A DNA stretch of 64,000 nucleotides, from the NCBI RefSeq assembly GCF_000016185.1, contig NC_011420.2, positions 4,147,501 through 4,211,500 of the forward strand, given 5' to 3'. Each line of letters opens with the position of its first letter. Position 1 is the first letter of the stretch. The notes under the pieces are model-generated. The model was not told where the DNA came from and did not search any database. It saw only the letters and a program-made list of their open reading frames with translations. Below, one piece after another: positions 39,068 through 48,085 of the stretch. The translations under genes and the position numbers were made by a program. Origin of the DNA: Rhodospirillum centenum SW. Lineage in GTDB: Bacteria; Pseudomonadota; Alphaproteobacteria; Azospirillales; Azospirillaceae.

Positions 39068-40150
39068 ATGTCCGAGACGGTCACCGCCCTTGTCGTGACG
39101 TACAACCGCTTCGAGCTGCTCCTGCTCACCCTCGGGGCGCTTCAGGCCCAGACGCGGCCGGTGGACCGCATCGTCCTGCTGGACAACGGCTCCACCGACG
39201 GCACCTTCGCGCGTCTTCTGGCGGCGGGGCTCGACCTGTCGCGTGTCGATTATGTCCGGCTCGATCCCAACCGCGGTCCGGCGCGCGGCTTCTGGCAGGG
39301 CATGTCCTATGCCGTCGCCGACGGGGCGGACTGGGTCTGGGTGATGGACGATGACGTGCTGCCCGATCCGGACTGCCTGGAGACCCTGCTGCGGGCGCTG
39401 GACAGGCTGCCGCCGCCCGCGGCCCTGGGCTATCTCCAGAGCCGCGTGGTGGGAGAGGACGGCCGTTCCCAGAACACGCCGGAGGTGGCATGGCGGACGG
39501 AGGACGGCAACTATCCTGACTGGGAGCGCCTGCTGAAGCACGGCATCGTCGCCACCAGCAAGGCGGCCCTGACCTCCACCCTGATCCCCCGCACGACGCT
39601 GGAACGGTTTCCGCCGCCCTCGCCGGACTTCTTCATGTGGGGGGAGGATTCGGACTTCACCCTGCGCGTCACGGCCGAACTGCCGGCCTTCCTGGTCGGG
39701 GCCAGCCGGGCCGTGCATCTGCGCAGGATCGCCCGGCCGGTGAACCCGCTGACGGAGACGGACCCGGTGCGGCTGCGCTACATGCGCTACAAGTGCCGCA
39801 ACAACGTCTACATCCGGCGGCGCTACTACGGCTTCTGGCCCATGATGGACTGCCTCTGGGGGGCCGGCAGCCAGTTCGTGCGCGCGCTGGCCCGCGGTAA
39901 CCTGTCGGCCGCCAGGGCGCTCGCGTTCGGCACCCTGTCCGCCTTCCGGTTCCGGCCGCGCCTGACGCCGACCGCCGCCCCCGCCCTGATGGCGGAGCAC
40001 CGGGTGCTGCTGCGCCGGGGCCAGCGGGTCGGCCGCCCGGACAGCGCGCGCCTGGACGGGGCCGCCGCCCCGGGGCCGGTGCCGGGCTATGCGCCGGCCG
40101 CGGCAGCCCCGGCCGCTGCCCCGGTAGACGCGGCGGCCCTGTCGTCCTGA
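39068..40150 (+). CDS. Family 2 glycosyltransferase (rhamnosyl/galactofuranosyl type)
   Basis: A 360-residue GT-A enzyme. [21 protein letters not shown] is the nucleotide-sugar-binding start. [11 protein letters not shown] and [16 protein letters not shown] give the metal-binding acidic cluster. [14 protein letters not shown] and RYYGFWPMM follow, a layout close to GlfT2/rhamnosyltransferase-like GT2 enzymes. It would add a sugar to a lipid-linked surface glycan. The C terminus is Ala/Pro-rich and overlaps the convergent oxidoreductase gene by 64 bp. First gene at the left edge of the glycan region. Confidence 0.85.
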   Translation: MSETVTALVVTYNRFELLLLTLGALQAQTRPVDRIVLLDNGSTDGTFARLLAAGLDLSRVDYVRLDPNRGPARGFWQGMSYAVADGADWVWVMDDDVLPDPDCLETLLRALDRLPPPAALGYLQSRVVGEDGRSQNTPEVAWRTEDGNYPDWERLLKHGIVATSKAALTSTLIPRTTLERFPPPSPDFFMWGEDSDFTLRVTAELPAFLVGASRAVHLRRIARPVNPLTETDPVRLRYMRYKCRNNVYIRRRYYGFWPMMDCLWGAGSQFVRALARGNLSAARALAFGTLSAFRFRPRLTPTAAPALMAEHRVLLRRGQRVGRPDSARLDGAAAPGPVPGYAPAAAAPAAAPVDAAALSS

Positions 40151-41274
40151 GTTCCATCGGACGCGGCCTCCGGGGCCAGCAGCAGGGCGGCGACCATCCG
40201 GCCGATGGCGGGGGAGGCCGTCAGGCCGGGGGACTCGATCCCGTAGAGGTTCACGAGGCCCGGCACCCCGTGCCGGCGCGGCCCCTGGATCACGAAGTCG
40301 GCGTCGGGCTCTCCCGGTCCCACCACCTTGGGCCTTATGCCGGCATAGCCCGGCTGCAACGCCCCGTCGGGCAGGCCCGGCCAGTAGCGCCGGACGGCGG
40401 CGTAGAAGCGGTCGCCGCGGGCCGGTTCCACCCTGTAGTCGATGTGATCGACCCATTCCACGTCGGGGCCGAAGCGCACCTGTCCGCCCAGGTCCAGCGT
40501 GGCGTGGACGCCCAGGCCACCCGGTTCCGGCACCGGGTAGACCAGGTGGCTGAACGGGTGCCGTCCGGCCAGGGAGAAGTAGCTGCCCTTCGCCATCCAG
40601 CGCCGTGGGATCGTCTCCGGCGGCAGGCCGCGCAGCCGTGCCGCCACCGCCTGCGCCTGAAGCCCGGCGGCGTTGACCAGCAGCGATGCCATGACCCGGC
40701 AGGGCTCCGCCCCGCCGACGGTCAGGACGAAGCCGTCCTCCGTCACCCCCCCGGCCTCCAGGGGGCTGGCCGGTACCACGGCCGCCCCGTGCCTCTCCGC
40801 CTCGTGGCGGTAGGCCAGCATCAGGGCGTGGCTGTCGATGATGCCCGACGACGGCGACCAGAGGGCGGCCGTACAGACGACCTCCGGTTCCAGGTCGCGC
40901 ACCCGGTCCGGGCCGATCAGCTCCAGGTCCGTCACCCCGTTGGCCTCGGCACGGGCGCGGATCGCCGCCAGCCGGTCCGCCTGGGCGGGGGAGGTGGCGA
41001 CGATCAGCTTGCCGCAGGCCCGGTGCGGCACGTCCCGCTCGCGGCAGAAGGCGTAGAGCGCCTGCCGGCCCTCGACGCAGAGGCGCGCCTTCAGCGACCC
41101 CGGCGGGTAGTAGAGGCCGGCATGGATCACCTCGCTGCTGCGCGAGCTGGTGCCGGTGCCGACCGTCGGCTCCGCTTCCAGCACGATCACCTCGCGCCCC
41201 GCCAGGGCCAGGGCGCGGGCGACGGCCAGCCCGACCACGCCCGCCCCGACCACCACCGCGTCCACCCGCTCCAT
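40087..41274 (-). CDS. FAD-dependent oxidoreductase (L-2-hydroxyglutarate dehydrogenase-like)
   Basis: A 395-residue DAO-family flavoprotein. The FAD-binding loop [17 protein letters not shown] lies at the N terminus. [23 protein letters not shown], then RACGKLIVA, and IDSHALM match LhgO-type enzymes. [12 protein letters not shown] and [17 protein letters not shown] come near the C terminus. Known relatives oxidise L-2-hydroxyglutarate to 2-oxoglutarate. Its position as last gene of a sugar-modifying operon is unusual; it could act on a 2-hydroxy acid or a sugar acid. It ends in an Ala-rich tail overlapping the glycosyltransferase gene. Confidence 0.84.
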   Translation of the reverse strand: MERVDAVVVGAGVVGLAVARALALAGREVIVLEAEPTVGTGTSSRSSEVIHAGLYYPPGSLKARLCVEGRQALYAFCRERDVPHRACGKLIVATSPAQADRLAAIRARAEANGVTDLELIGPDRVRDLEPEVVCTAALWSPSSGIIDSHALMLAYRHEAERHGAAVVPASPLEAGGVTEDGFVLTVGGAEPCRVMASLLVNAAGLQAQAVAARLRGLPPETIPRRWMAKGSYFSLAGRHPFSHLVYPVPEPGGLGVHATLDLGGQVRFGPDVEWVDHIDYRVEPARGDRFYAAVRRYWPGLPDGALQPGYAGIRPKVVGPGEPDADFVIQGPRRHGVPGLVNLYGIESPGLTASPAIGRMVAALLLAPEAASDGTQDDRAAASTGAAAGAAAAGA

Positions 41275-41311
41275 GGGCAGCCTCCCGCTTCTTCCCGGCG
41301 CGCTCGCGCCG

Positions 41312-42583
41312 TCAGCCGGCCAGCGCGCCGATCTTGACGGCGGCCGGGGCCGTGCCGTCGGTCACCGTCGGCGTCGGCACCGGCAGGATGAAGCGGCCGC
41401 CGGCCTCGGCAAAGGCCCTTTGCTGCGCCATGATCTCCCGCCCGAAGTTCCAGGCCAGGATCAGGAGATAGTCCGGCCGGTCGTTCTCCAGCGCCTCCAC
41501 GGGGCGGATGGGCAGCCCCAGCCCCGGCATATGGCGGCCCACCTTGTGCGGGTTGCGGTCCACCACATACGCCAGGGCCGTGTGGTCCAGCCCGGCATAG
41601 TTCAGCAGCGTGGCACCCTTGGCCGCGGCGCCGTAGGCGGCGATGCGGGCCCCCTGCGACCGCAGCTCCCCCACCAGGGCACGCAGGTCCTCGCGCACGC
41701 GGGCCACCCGCCCGGCGAAGTCGGCATAGAAGGGCAGCCGGTCCATGCCCAGCCGCCGTTCCTCCGCCATCAGGGCGGCCAGCCGCGGCGAGGCACCCGG
41801 CCGCCGGCTGACCGTCAGCCGCAGCGAGCCGCCGTGGATGTCCAGCCGCTCCACCTCGTTCAGGTACAGCCCGTGACGGCCGAACAGGGGCTCCAGCGCC
41901 GTCAGCGAATAGTAGAAGACGTGCTCGTGGTAGATGGTGTCGAAGGCGCAGCTCTCCACCAGATCCAGCAGATAGGGGAATTCGAATTCGGCGATGCCGT
42001 CGTCCTTCAGCAGGACGGCGAAGCCCTCGACGAAGCCGTTGATCCCCTCCACATGCGCCAGCACGTTGTTCGCCAGGATCACGTCGGCCTGCTTCCCCTC
42101 GGCCGCCAGCCGGCGGGCCAGATCGGCGCCGAAGAAGTCCCCGACCGTCGGCACGCCGATCTCCCGCGCCGCCGCGGCGGGACCGGCAGCCGGGTCGATG
42201 CCCAGGACGGGAATGCCGGCTGCCACGAAGTTGCGCAGCAGATAGCCGTCGTTGCTGGCGACCTCCACCACCAGACTGTCCGGCCCCAGCCGGCGGTCGC
42301 CGATCAGGCGCAGGGCATGGTCGCGGCTGTGCGCCAGCAGGAAGGGCGAGACGGAAGAGTAGTAGGGATAGTCGCGGCCGAACAGCTCCGCCGGCGGGAT
42401 CGTCTCCGTCACCTGCACCAGGGCGCAGGCGCCGCAGAAGGCGACCTCCAGCGGGAAGCGGGGTTCCGGCCCGCCGATCCGCTCCGGCTCGACGAGCGCG
42501 TTGGCGATCGGCTGCATCCCGAGGTCCAGGATGGGGGTCAGGTCGGTGCTGCCGCAGGATCGGCACTGGTGAAGCTGGCTCAT
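41312..42583 (-). CDS. SAM-dependent C-methyltransferase-like protein (glycan module A)
   Basis: A 423-residue protein. It starts with a zinc-binding CRSCGSTDL and a second Cys pair (CGACALVQ), a Methyltransf_13-type N terminus. SAM-binding [15 protein letters not shown] follows, then [31 protein letters not shown] and the C-terminal C-methyltransferase domain ([31 protein letters not shown]). The architecture is that of NDP-hexose 3-C-methyltransferases that methylate 4-keto-6-deoxy sugars. It lies in the minus-strand operon with rfbF, rfbC-like and SDR genes. Confidence 0.85.
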   Translation of the reverse strand: MSQLHQCRSCGSTDLTPILDLGMQPIANALVEPERIGGPEPRFPLEVAFCGACALVQVTETIPPAELFGRDYPYYSSVSPFLLAHSRDHALRLIGDRRLGPDSLVVEVASNDGYLLRNFVAAGIPVLGIDPAAGPAAAAREIGVPTVGDFFGADLARRLAAEGKQADVILANNVLAHVEGINGFVEGFAVLLKDDGIAEFEFPYLLDLVESCAFDTIYHEHVFYYSLTALEPLFGRHGLYLNEVERLDIHGGSLRLTVSRRPGASPRLAALMAEERRLGMDRLPFYADFAGRVARVREDLRALVGELRSQGARIAAYGAAAKGATLLNYAGLDHTALAYVVDRNPHKVGRHMPGLGLPIRPVEALENDRPDYLLILAWNFGREIMAQQRAFAEAGGRFILPVPTPTVTDGTAPAAVKIGALAG

Positions 42584-42626
42584 CGGAAGGACGCTCCTGG
42601 CGTGCGGGTGACGTGGCTGGAAGGGA

Positions 42627-43376
42627 TCAGGCGGCGGCCGGCCCGGCGGCGGGCAAGGGATCGGGCGGGCGGCCCAGGGGGCGGATGGTGATGTCCGAAA
42701 CCTCCGCGGTGCGCGGCAGCACCAGGGCCGCCATCACCATGGCGGCGATGTCGTCGGGCCGGATGAAGGTGTCCGGATCGTAAGGATGGCCCTTTGTTTC
42801 CTGGATCGCCCGTTGCATCGGCGTGTCGGTCGAACCGGGGTAGACGGACAGCACGCGGATGCCGCTGCCCTGGACCTCCAGCCGCAGCGTGTCGGCCAGC
42901 GCCCGCAGCGCGTGCTTGGAGGCGGCGTAGGGCCCGACATGCTCGGCCACGTCCAGCCCGCGGGTCGAGTTCAGGAACACGACCATGCCCTGCGTCGCCC
43001 GCAGCCGCGGCAGCAGCCGCCGGGTCAGCAGGGTCGGCGCCTCGACATTGACGGCCAGCAGGGACCGCAACGTCGCGTCCTCCGTCGTCTCCCAGGGGCC
43101 GCTGTCATGCACGCCCGCGGCATGCACGATCAGGTCGATCCGGGGCAGGGCGAGCGCCGCGTCCGCCAGACGGCCGGCATCCCGGGCAAGGTCGCAGGCG
43201 TGATGGCGGGTCCGCCCCGGCGGCAGCGTCGCGGCCAGCGCCGCCAGCGCCGCGTCGGATCGGGCGGAGAGCAGAAGATCCATGCCGGATTCCGCCAGCC
43301 GGCGCACCAGCGCGCGGCCGATGCCGCCGGTGGCTCCGGTGACCAGCGCCAGCGACCGCTCTTCCGCAGCGACCAT
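42627..43376 (-). CDS. Short-chain dehydrogenase in glycan operon
   Basis: A 249-residue SDR. ALVTGATGGIGRALVRRLAE, then VHAAGVHDS (NNAG replaced by HAAG), LNSTRG and YAASKHALRAL are present. It is a probable NADP-dependent reductase, possibly of a keto-sugar given its place directly after the DUF4910 gene with no spacer (stop 43377, start 43376). Gene-level evidence for the sugar substrate is contextual only. Confidence 0.83.
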   Translation of the reverse strand: MVAAEERSLALVTGATGGIGRALVRRLAESGMDLLLSARSDAALAALAATLPPGRTRHHACDLARDAGRLADAALALPRIDLIVHAAGVHDSGPWETTEDATLRSLLAVNVEAPTLLTRRLLPRLRATQGMVVFLNSTRGLDVAEHVGPYAASKHALRALADTLRLEVQGSGIRVLSVYPGSTDTPMQRAIQETKGHPYDPDTFIRPDDIAAMVMAALVLPRTAEVSDITIRPLGRPPDPLPAAGPAAA

Positions 43377-44702
43377 TCAGGTCGCCTCCACGATCAGTCC
43401 GGCCTCTGCGGCGAGGACGGCCGCGTCGCGCAGCTCGCGGAAGCTCAGGCCGGTATGCTCCGCCATGTCGAGCAGCGAGCGCGTGCCGTCGGCAAGGTTC
43501 AGGACCCAGAGCAGCGAGTCCTGGCAGGCCACCCCCTGCTGCGCGCTGAGCAGACGGTAGAGGCCGCGCCGGCCGAGCTGCGGCTCGCCGCGGCCGTCCA
43601 CGCGCCGCCAGACGCGGTTCGCTTCCAGCAGGTCCAGCACCTCGCCCAGCACCTCGTAGCTTTCCTCCAGCGCCTCGGGGCGCACCAGGTCAAGGTTGTC
43701 GGCGGAGGTGTGGTACTCGGGGAAGCCGCGGTCGGGAGAGCGCATGAAGCAGCCCACCGGCAGGTCGAAGCCGGGAGACCCGTACTGGCGCTCGTCATAG
43801 CCCATGGGCCTGAACGGCCTGACCTCAAGGGAGGCGCCGCGGTCGCGGCAGACCTGGGCGACGGCGCGGTCGATCACGGCATCGCCGCGCCGGCTGCGCT
43901 TGTAGTGGAAGCCGCCGGGGTCGCCGACGCAGGTCAGCACCAGCCCGTGCCGGATGTGGTGCAGCGTCGGCTCGTTGCGGGCCAGCCAGGTGATGGCGCC
44001 GATGGTGGCCGGCACGAAGACGAAGCGGTAGCTCAGCCGCCGCGGTCGCTCCCGCCCCCCCTGGGCCAGCACCCGCCGGGCCAGCCATGTCGCCACGGCG
44101 ATGCCGGACAGGTTGTCGTTGGCGAGGCTCGGGTGGCAGCAATGGGCATGGATCAGCACCTCGTCCGTGCTCTCCCCCGGCACCAGCAGATCGCCGTAGG
44201 TCAGGCTGCCGGGAGCGAGGGTGCTGTCGATCACCACGCGGTAGGCTTCGTCCGTCATGGACTCCCATTGCCGGTGGCTGACGCAGAAGCCCCAGGAGTT
44301 GGCGAAGTAGCCGGTGTGGTAGGGGATCAGGTCCGGCTTGTCCGGCAGGGTGTGGACATGCCGGGCCAGCTCCCCGCGCGGCAGCACGGCGTCCACGGGC
44401 CGGCTGTAGCCGACGACGTGCAGGGTGCTGTCGCGGAAGTCCACCAGAGTGCGCCCGTCCAGACTCTCGATCCGGGCGCCGCGGATCGTCCATTCGTCCG
44501 GCACCGTCCAGTCCAGCACGTCGGTGCCGCTCGGCACCTCGTGGACCTGAAGGGGAATCCGGCCGGCGATCCGTTGGATCGTCTCGCGCAGGCCCGGCCC
44601 CGTGATGCTGCGGCAGAGCGGGAACAGCTCCCGCATGAAGGCGTGCATGGCGTCGCCGGGCGACAGCTCCGGGCGCGTCTCGCTGGGAACGGCGATGTCC
44701 AT
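43377..44702 (-). CDS. DUF4910 aminopeptidase-like protein
   Basis: A 441-residue protein of a family with an M28-like zinc-peptidase fold and winged-helix tail, recurrent in polysaccharide clusters. It starts with MHAFMRELFPLCRSITGPG. LIHAHCCHPSLANDNLSGIA is the metal-binding-type stretch (H-x-D-N), and GFDLPVGCFMRS and FPEYHTSADNLDLV are two further peptidase-like motifs. The C-terminal ~70 residues (DMAEHTGLSFRELRDAAVLA) look like a winged helix. Reaction unproven; it may hydrolyse an amide on a sugar or carrier. Coupled directly to the SDR gene and 9 bp after the rfbC-like gene. Confidence 0.8.
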   Translation of the reverse strand: MDIAVPSETRPELSPGDAMHAFMRELFPLCRSITGPGLRETIQRIAGRIPLQVHEVPSGTDVLDWTVPDEWTIRGARIESLDGRTLVDFRDSTLHVVGYSRPVDAVLPRGELARHVHTLPDKPDLIPYHTGYFANSWGFCVSHRQWESMTDEAYRVVIDSTLAPGSLTYGDLLVPGESTDEVLIHAHCCHPSLANDNLSGIAVATWLARRVLAQGGRERPRRLSYRFVFVPATIGAITWLARNEPTLHHIRHGLVLTCVGDPGGFHYKRSRRGDAVIDRAVAQVCRDRGASLEVRPFRPMGYDERQYGSPGFDLPVGCFMRSPDRGFPEYHTSADNLDLVRPEALEESYEVLGEVLDLLEANRVWRRVDGRGEPQLGRRGLYRLLSAQQGVACQDSLLWVLNLADGTRSLLDMAEHTGLSFRELRDAAVLAAEAGLIVEAT

Positions 44703-44711
44703 GGTCGGGCC

Positions 44712-45317
44712 TCAGAGAGCAGGGGTGGCCGGAGCGGGAGCCGCCGCCGGCAGCAGCCAGGGGAAGCGTTGCGCCAGCGGCGGCCAGGACAGGTCCTTGT
44801 CGGAGACCGGACCCGGCGGCAGCGGCCAGCGGATGGCCACGGCGGGGTCGTCGTGGCGGAAGCCGTCGTAGTACTCCGGCCGGTAGGGCTCGCCGCCCAT
44901 GAAGTACTCGACCGTCACGTCGTCGGTCAGGGTCTGGAAGCCGTGGGCGACGCCGGCCGGGATGTAGAGCATGGTATCGTCGCCCTCGCCCAGCTCCAGG
45001 CTGTGCAGCCGCCCGCGGGTGGGGGAGCCCGCGCGCAGGTCCACGATCACGTCATGGACCCGCCCGCGGGTGATGCGGACCAGCTTGGATTCCGCGTGCG
45101 GCGCGCGCTGGAAGTGCATGCCGCGGACGGTGCCGCGGCTGCGGGTGACCGACCAGTTCGCCTGCACGAAGTCGAAGTCGATGCCGGCGTCGGCAAAAGT
45201 CTGCCGGCACCAGGTCCGGGCGAAGGCGCCGCGGTCGTCGCGGTGCGCCTTCAGGCGGACGAGGCGGGCCTCGGCGATGGCGGTGGGCTCGAACCTCATG
45301 GGGGCCTCGGCCGTCAC
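44712..45317 (-). CDS. dTDP-4-dehydrorhamnose 3,5-epimerase family protein
   Basis: A 201-residue cupin of the RfbC type. DDRGAFARTWCRQTFADAGI, then VQANWSVTRSRGTVRGMHFQ with the catalytic-type His in RGMHFQ. RGRVHDVIVDLRAGSPT and PAGVAHGFQTLTDDVTVEYF follow. It epimerises or isomerises a keto-deoxysugar. In this operon it sits with a CDP-glucose-type nucleotidyltransferase rather than RmlA/B, so the substrate may be a CDP-sugar. GTG start 45317 overlaps the rfbF stop (GTGA). An ATG 18 bp downstream is the alternative. Confidence 0.85.
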   Translation of the reverse strand: MTAEAPMRFEPTAIAEARLVRLKAHRDDRGAFARTWCRQTFADAGIDFDFVQANWSVTRSRGTVRGMHFQRAPHAESKLVRITRGRVHDVIVDLRAGSPTRGRLHSLELGEGDDTMLYIPAGVAHGFQTLTDDVTVEYFMGGEPYRPEYYDGFRHDDPAVAIRWPLPPGPVSDKDLSWPPLAQRFPWLLPAAAPAPATPAL

Positions 45318-46135
45318 ACGGCGCGGAGCTTCGCGGGGGTCGCGGCGCCGGTCGCCGGCTCCCGGTCCCAGACCCGCCAGGGGGCCCGGCCGTTCTTCCA
45401 GAGATCCTCCAGCACCATCTTGTCGCGCAGCGTGTCCATCGGCTGCCAGAAGCCGGTGTGGCGGAAGGCCTGGAGCTGGTTCGCCGCGACCAGCCGCTCC
45501 ATCGGTTCGCGCTCCCAGACGCTGTGATCGCCGTCGATGAAGTCCACGACCGACGGTTCCAGCACGAAGAAGCCGCCGTTGATGAAGCCGCCATCCTCCG
45601 GCCCCTTCTCGCGGAAGCCCTGCACCCGCGGTTCGCCGGGTTGCAGGTGCAGCGCGCCGAAGCGGCCGGGCTGGGTGACGGCCGTGACCGTCGCCAGCAG
45701 CCCGCTTTCCTGGTGCTGCGCGATCAGGGCGGCGATGTCCACATCGCCGACGCCGTCGCCGTAGGTCATGCAGAAGGTGCCGTCCAGCAGATGCGCCACC
45801 CGGCGCAGGCGGCCGCCGGTCATCGTCTCCAGCCCGGTATCGACCAGGGTGACCCGCCAGGGCTCCACCTCCCGCGGGGCGATCTGCATCGACTGCCGCG
45901 CCAGATCGAAGGTCACGTCCCCGTTGGAAAGCATGAAGTCGCGGAAATAGATCTTCAGAAGTTCGCTCTTGTAGCCGCAGCAGACAATGAAGTCGCGCAG
46001 CCCGTAGTGCGAATATATCTTCATGATATGCCAGATGATCGGCTTGCCACCGATCTCGACCAGCGGCTTCGGACGCACGTTGCTTTCTTCGCTGATGCGG
46101 GTTCCGTATCCGCCCGCGAGGATGACGACCTTCAT
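45314..46135 (-). CDS. rfbF: Glucose-1-phosphate cytidylyltransferase (glycan module A)
   Basis: A 273-residue nucleotidyltransferase. ILAGGYGTRISEESNVRPKP is the substrate-binding loop with the standard GG-x-GTR. VEIGGKPIIWHIMKIYSHYG, VCCGYKSELLKIYF, MTYGDGVGDVD and FINGGFFVLEP all match RfbF. It makes CDP-glucose from CTP and glucose-1-phosphate. Strong functional call. A typical partner, CDP-glucose 4,6-dehydratase (RfbG), is not obvious in the window. First of a tightly packed minus-strand unit: rfbF, rfbC-like, DUF4910, SDR, methyltransferase, oxidoreductase. Confidence 0.94.
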   Translation of the reverse strand: MKVVILAGGYGTRISEESNVRPKPLVEIGGKPIIWHIMKIYSHYGLRDFIVCCGYKSELLKIYFRDFMLSNGDVTFDLARQSMQIAPREVEPWRVTLVDTGLETMTGGRLRRVAHLLDGTFCMTYGDGVGDVDIAALIAQHQESGLLATVTAVTQPGRFGALHLQPGEPRVQGFREKGPEDGGFINGGFFVLEPSVVDFIDGDHSVWEREPMERLVAANQLQAFRHTGFWQPMDTLRDKMVLEDLWKNGRAPWRVWDREPATGAATPAKLRAV

Positions 46136-46310
46136 GACATCTCCCGAAAGAATGGGTCTGCCAGCCGCGTCTCTGGCCCGTCTCGGAACGCTTTGCGCGG
46201 CATCCAGGGTCGGCGCCATTCCGGCTGAGCGCCCCGGATTCGGGGGTGCGGCCTCGGGGAAGGCAGCGCCCCCCGCCGGAGAGGTGGCGTCGCTTCCGAG
46301 GAACCGCTTC

Positions 46311-46320
46311 GGGGGGGGGG
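46311..46320. repeat. Homopolymeric G10 tract
   Basis: Ten consecutive G in the spacer between rfbF and the flippase, 18 bp beyond the flippase stop. It is non-coding in the annotated frames. Confidence 0.7.
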
Positions 46321-46338
46321 CGGCGACGGAAGCGGGCG

Positions 46339-47895
46339 TCAGTCCCCGGCCGGAACGGCGGTGGCCGGGCCAGTCTCCCGCGTCTTCCCGTTGCTGCGGC
46401 CCAGCGCCAGCCCGATCAGGTCCAGGCAGGTGCGCAGACTGCGCCGGCCGACCGTCAGCAGCACCAGGGCATAGGCCAGCACGCCGGCAGTGGCGGCCAG
46501 CGGTTCCGCCAGCAGCCGGTGCGGCAGGGTCAGGTGCAGGCCGGCGACCGTCTGCCAGGCGGCGACGAACGCGGCGGAAGCCAGCAGCACCGGCCCCAGC
46601 CGCCGCAGCACCTGGAGCGGCGGAATGCCGATCGCCCGGTGCAGCGCCAGCAGGTCCAGCGGCAGGAAGCAGCACTGCCGGACCACCAGGGCCGCGGCCA
46701 GGGCGACAAGGCCGCGGTCGATCAGCAGCGCGATCAGCAGCAGGTTGCAGGCCGCCCCCAGCCCGATCAGCAGCATGAAGCGCCCGGCATGCCCGACGCC
46801 GCGCAGCACGGTGCCCGACATGCTGCCGATGATGGTGGGGATGCCGCCCAGCGCCAGCCAGCGCAGAACCTCCCCGGCGGTCCGCCAGTCCGACCCGAAG
46901 GCGAGTTCCACCAGCGCCGGCGCCACCGCCGACAGGCCCAGCAACAGCACGGAGGACACCGCCAGCACCGCCTCCGTCAACAGCAGGAAGGTCGAGCCGA
47001 GCCGGACCCTGTCCTGCTGCACACGGGAGAACAGGGGAAAGGCAACCTGCGTCGTGGTCCGGGACAGCAGGGTGATGACCGTCTCCTGGATCCGCTGTGC
47101 CAGCACATAGAACCCCAGCACCACAGGGCTGGCCAGCAGGCCGACCAGCAGCTTGTCGGCCTGGCTGTAGGCGAACATCAGCAGCCGTGTGCCGGCGGTC
47201 TTGAGCGTGAAGGGCAGCAGTTCGGCGACATGCGGGCGGGAGAAGCGCAGCCGTGGCCGCCACGCCACCGCCCGCCAGAGCATCAGCGTGCCGACCAGCC
47301 TCTCCACGGTGAACTGCCCGACCAGCGCCCACACACCGGCCCCGGCCACCGCCAGGGCGATGCCGGTGATCCCGCCGGCGACGATGCCGGCCAGGGTCCG
47401 TACCGCGATGGCGCGGAAGGCCATGCGCCGGAACAGCAGCGCCTGATGGACGGCGCCGCTCGATCCCACCACCAGCACCGCGGCCCCGACCCAGATCAGC
47501 GGCGCCAGCTCCGGCGTGTCGTAGGCCTGCTGGATGGCCGGGGCCGCGACGGCACCGGCTCCTGCCAGCAGGAGCGAGAGGCCGAGATTGAGCCAGAAGA
47601 CGCCGTCCAGGTGCTCGTCCGCCAGCGCCGGACGCTGGATCAGGGCCTCGCCCAGACCATCGTCCAGGATCGCCTGGGCGAAGGCCACCAGCACGACGAT
47701 CACGGCGAAGCTGCCGAAGTCGTGCGGGGTCAGCAGGCGGGCCAGCACCAGCATGACCAGCAGCGAGATGATCTGCCGGCCCCAGTTGTTCGCCATCGAC
47801 CAGAGGGCCCCCTTGGCCGCCTGCCGGCCGAGCCCCGCGGCCTCTCCCGGCGTCTGCCCTTCCGGCAGGGTGGTCTCGGTCTTCAGATCCGGCAT
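46339..47895 (-). CDS. Wzx-type polysaccharide flippase (MOP/PST family)
   Basis: A 518-residue protein with about 12-14 transmembrane helices. The N terminus GRQAAKGALWSMANNWGRQI and LARLLTPHDFGSFAVIVVLVAFAQ are typical of WzxC-like lipopolysaccharide biosynthesis flippases. ADKLLVGLLASPVVLGFY is the conserved central motif. It exports an undecaprenyl-linked oligosaccharide across the inner membrane. Located upstream of rfbF on the minus strand. A second flippase of the same subfamily occurs at 57920-59380. Confidence 0.87.
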   Translation of the reverse strand: MPDLKTETTLPEGQTPGEAAGLGRQAAKGALWSMANNWGRQIISLLVMLVLARLLTPHDFGSFAVIVVLVAFAQAILDDGLGEALIQRPALADEHLDGVFWLNLGLSLLLAGAGAVAAPAIQQAYDTPELAPLIWVGAAVLVVGSSGAVHQALLFRRMAFRAIAVRTLAGIVAGGITGIALAVAGAGVWALVGQFTVERLVGTLMLWRAVAWRPRLRFSRPHVAELLPFTLKTAGTRLLMFAYSQADKLLVGLLASPVVLGFYVLAQRIQETVITLLSRTTTQVAFPLFSRVQQDRVRLGSTFLLLTEAVLAVSSVLLLGLSAVAPALVELAFGSDWRTAGEVLRWLALGGIPTIIGSMSGTVLRGVGHAGRFMLLIGLGAACNLLLIALLIDRGLVALAAALVVRQCCFLPLDLLALHRAIGIPPLQVLRRLGPVLLASAAFVAAWQTVAGLHLTLPHRLLAEPLAATAGVLAYALVLLTVGRRSLRTCLDLIGLALGRSNGKTRETGPATAVPAGD

Positions 47896-48085
47896 GGGGT
47901 GACAGGCCCGCGTGAGTTCCCGAACGGGGACTCCAACGCGGCACCGGAGCCGCCGGGCAGGGGGATGGCCGGTTTAGTCGCGTCGTTCCGGTTGCGTGCC
48001 ACGGACGTCGCCGCGAGGGGCATGGCGGGGTAACCCTCTCCGACACCGTGGCCGGGAGGGGGAAACCGCCGTCGGATGCGACGGG

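Noticed and set aside
46311-46320. Coding phase variation by the G10 tract
   Set aside because: The tract is outside both neighbouring coding frames, so slippage would not switch a protein on or off directly.
46246-48033. A 595-residue plus-strand frame opposite the first flippase
   Set aside because: Gln/His/Arg-rich antisense frame; the flippase frame has membrane helices and family motifs.
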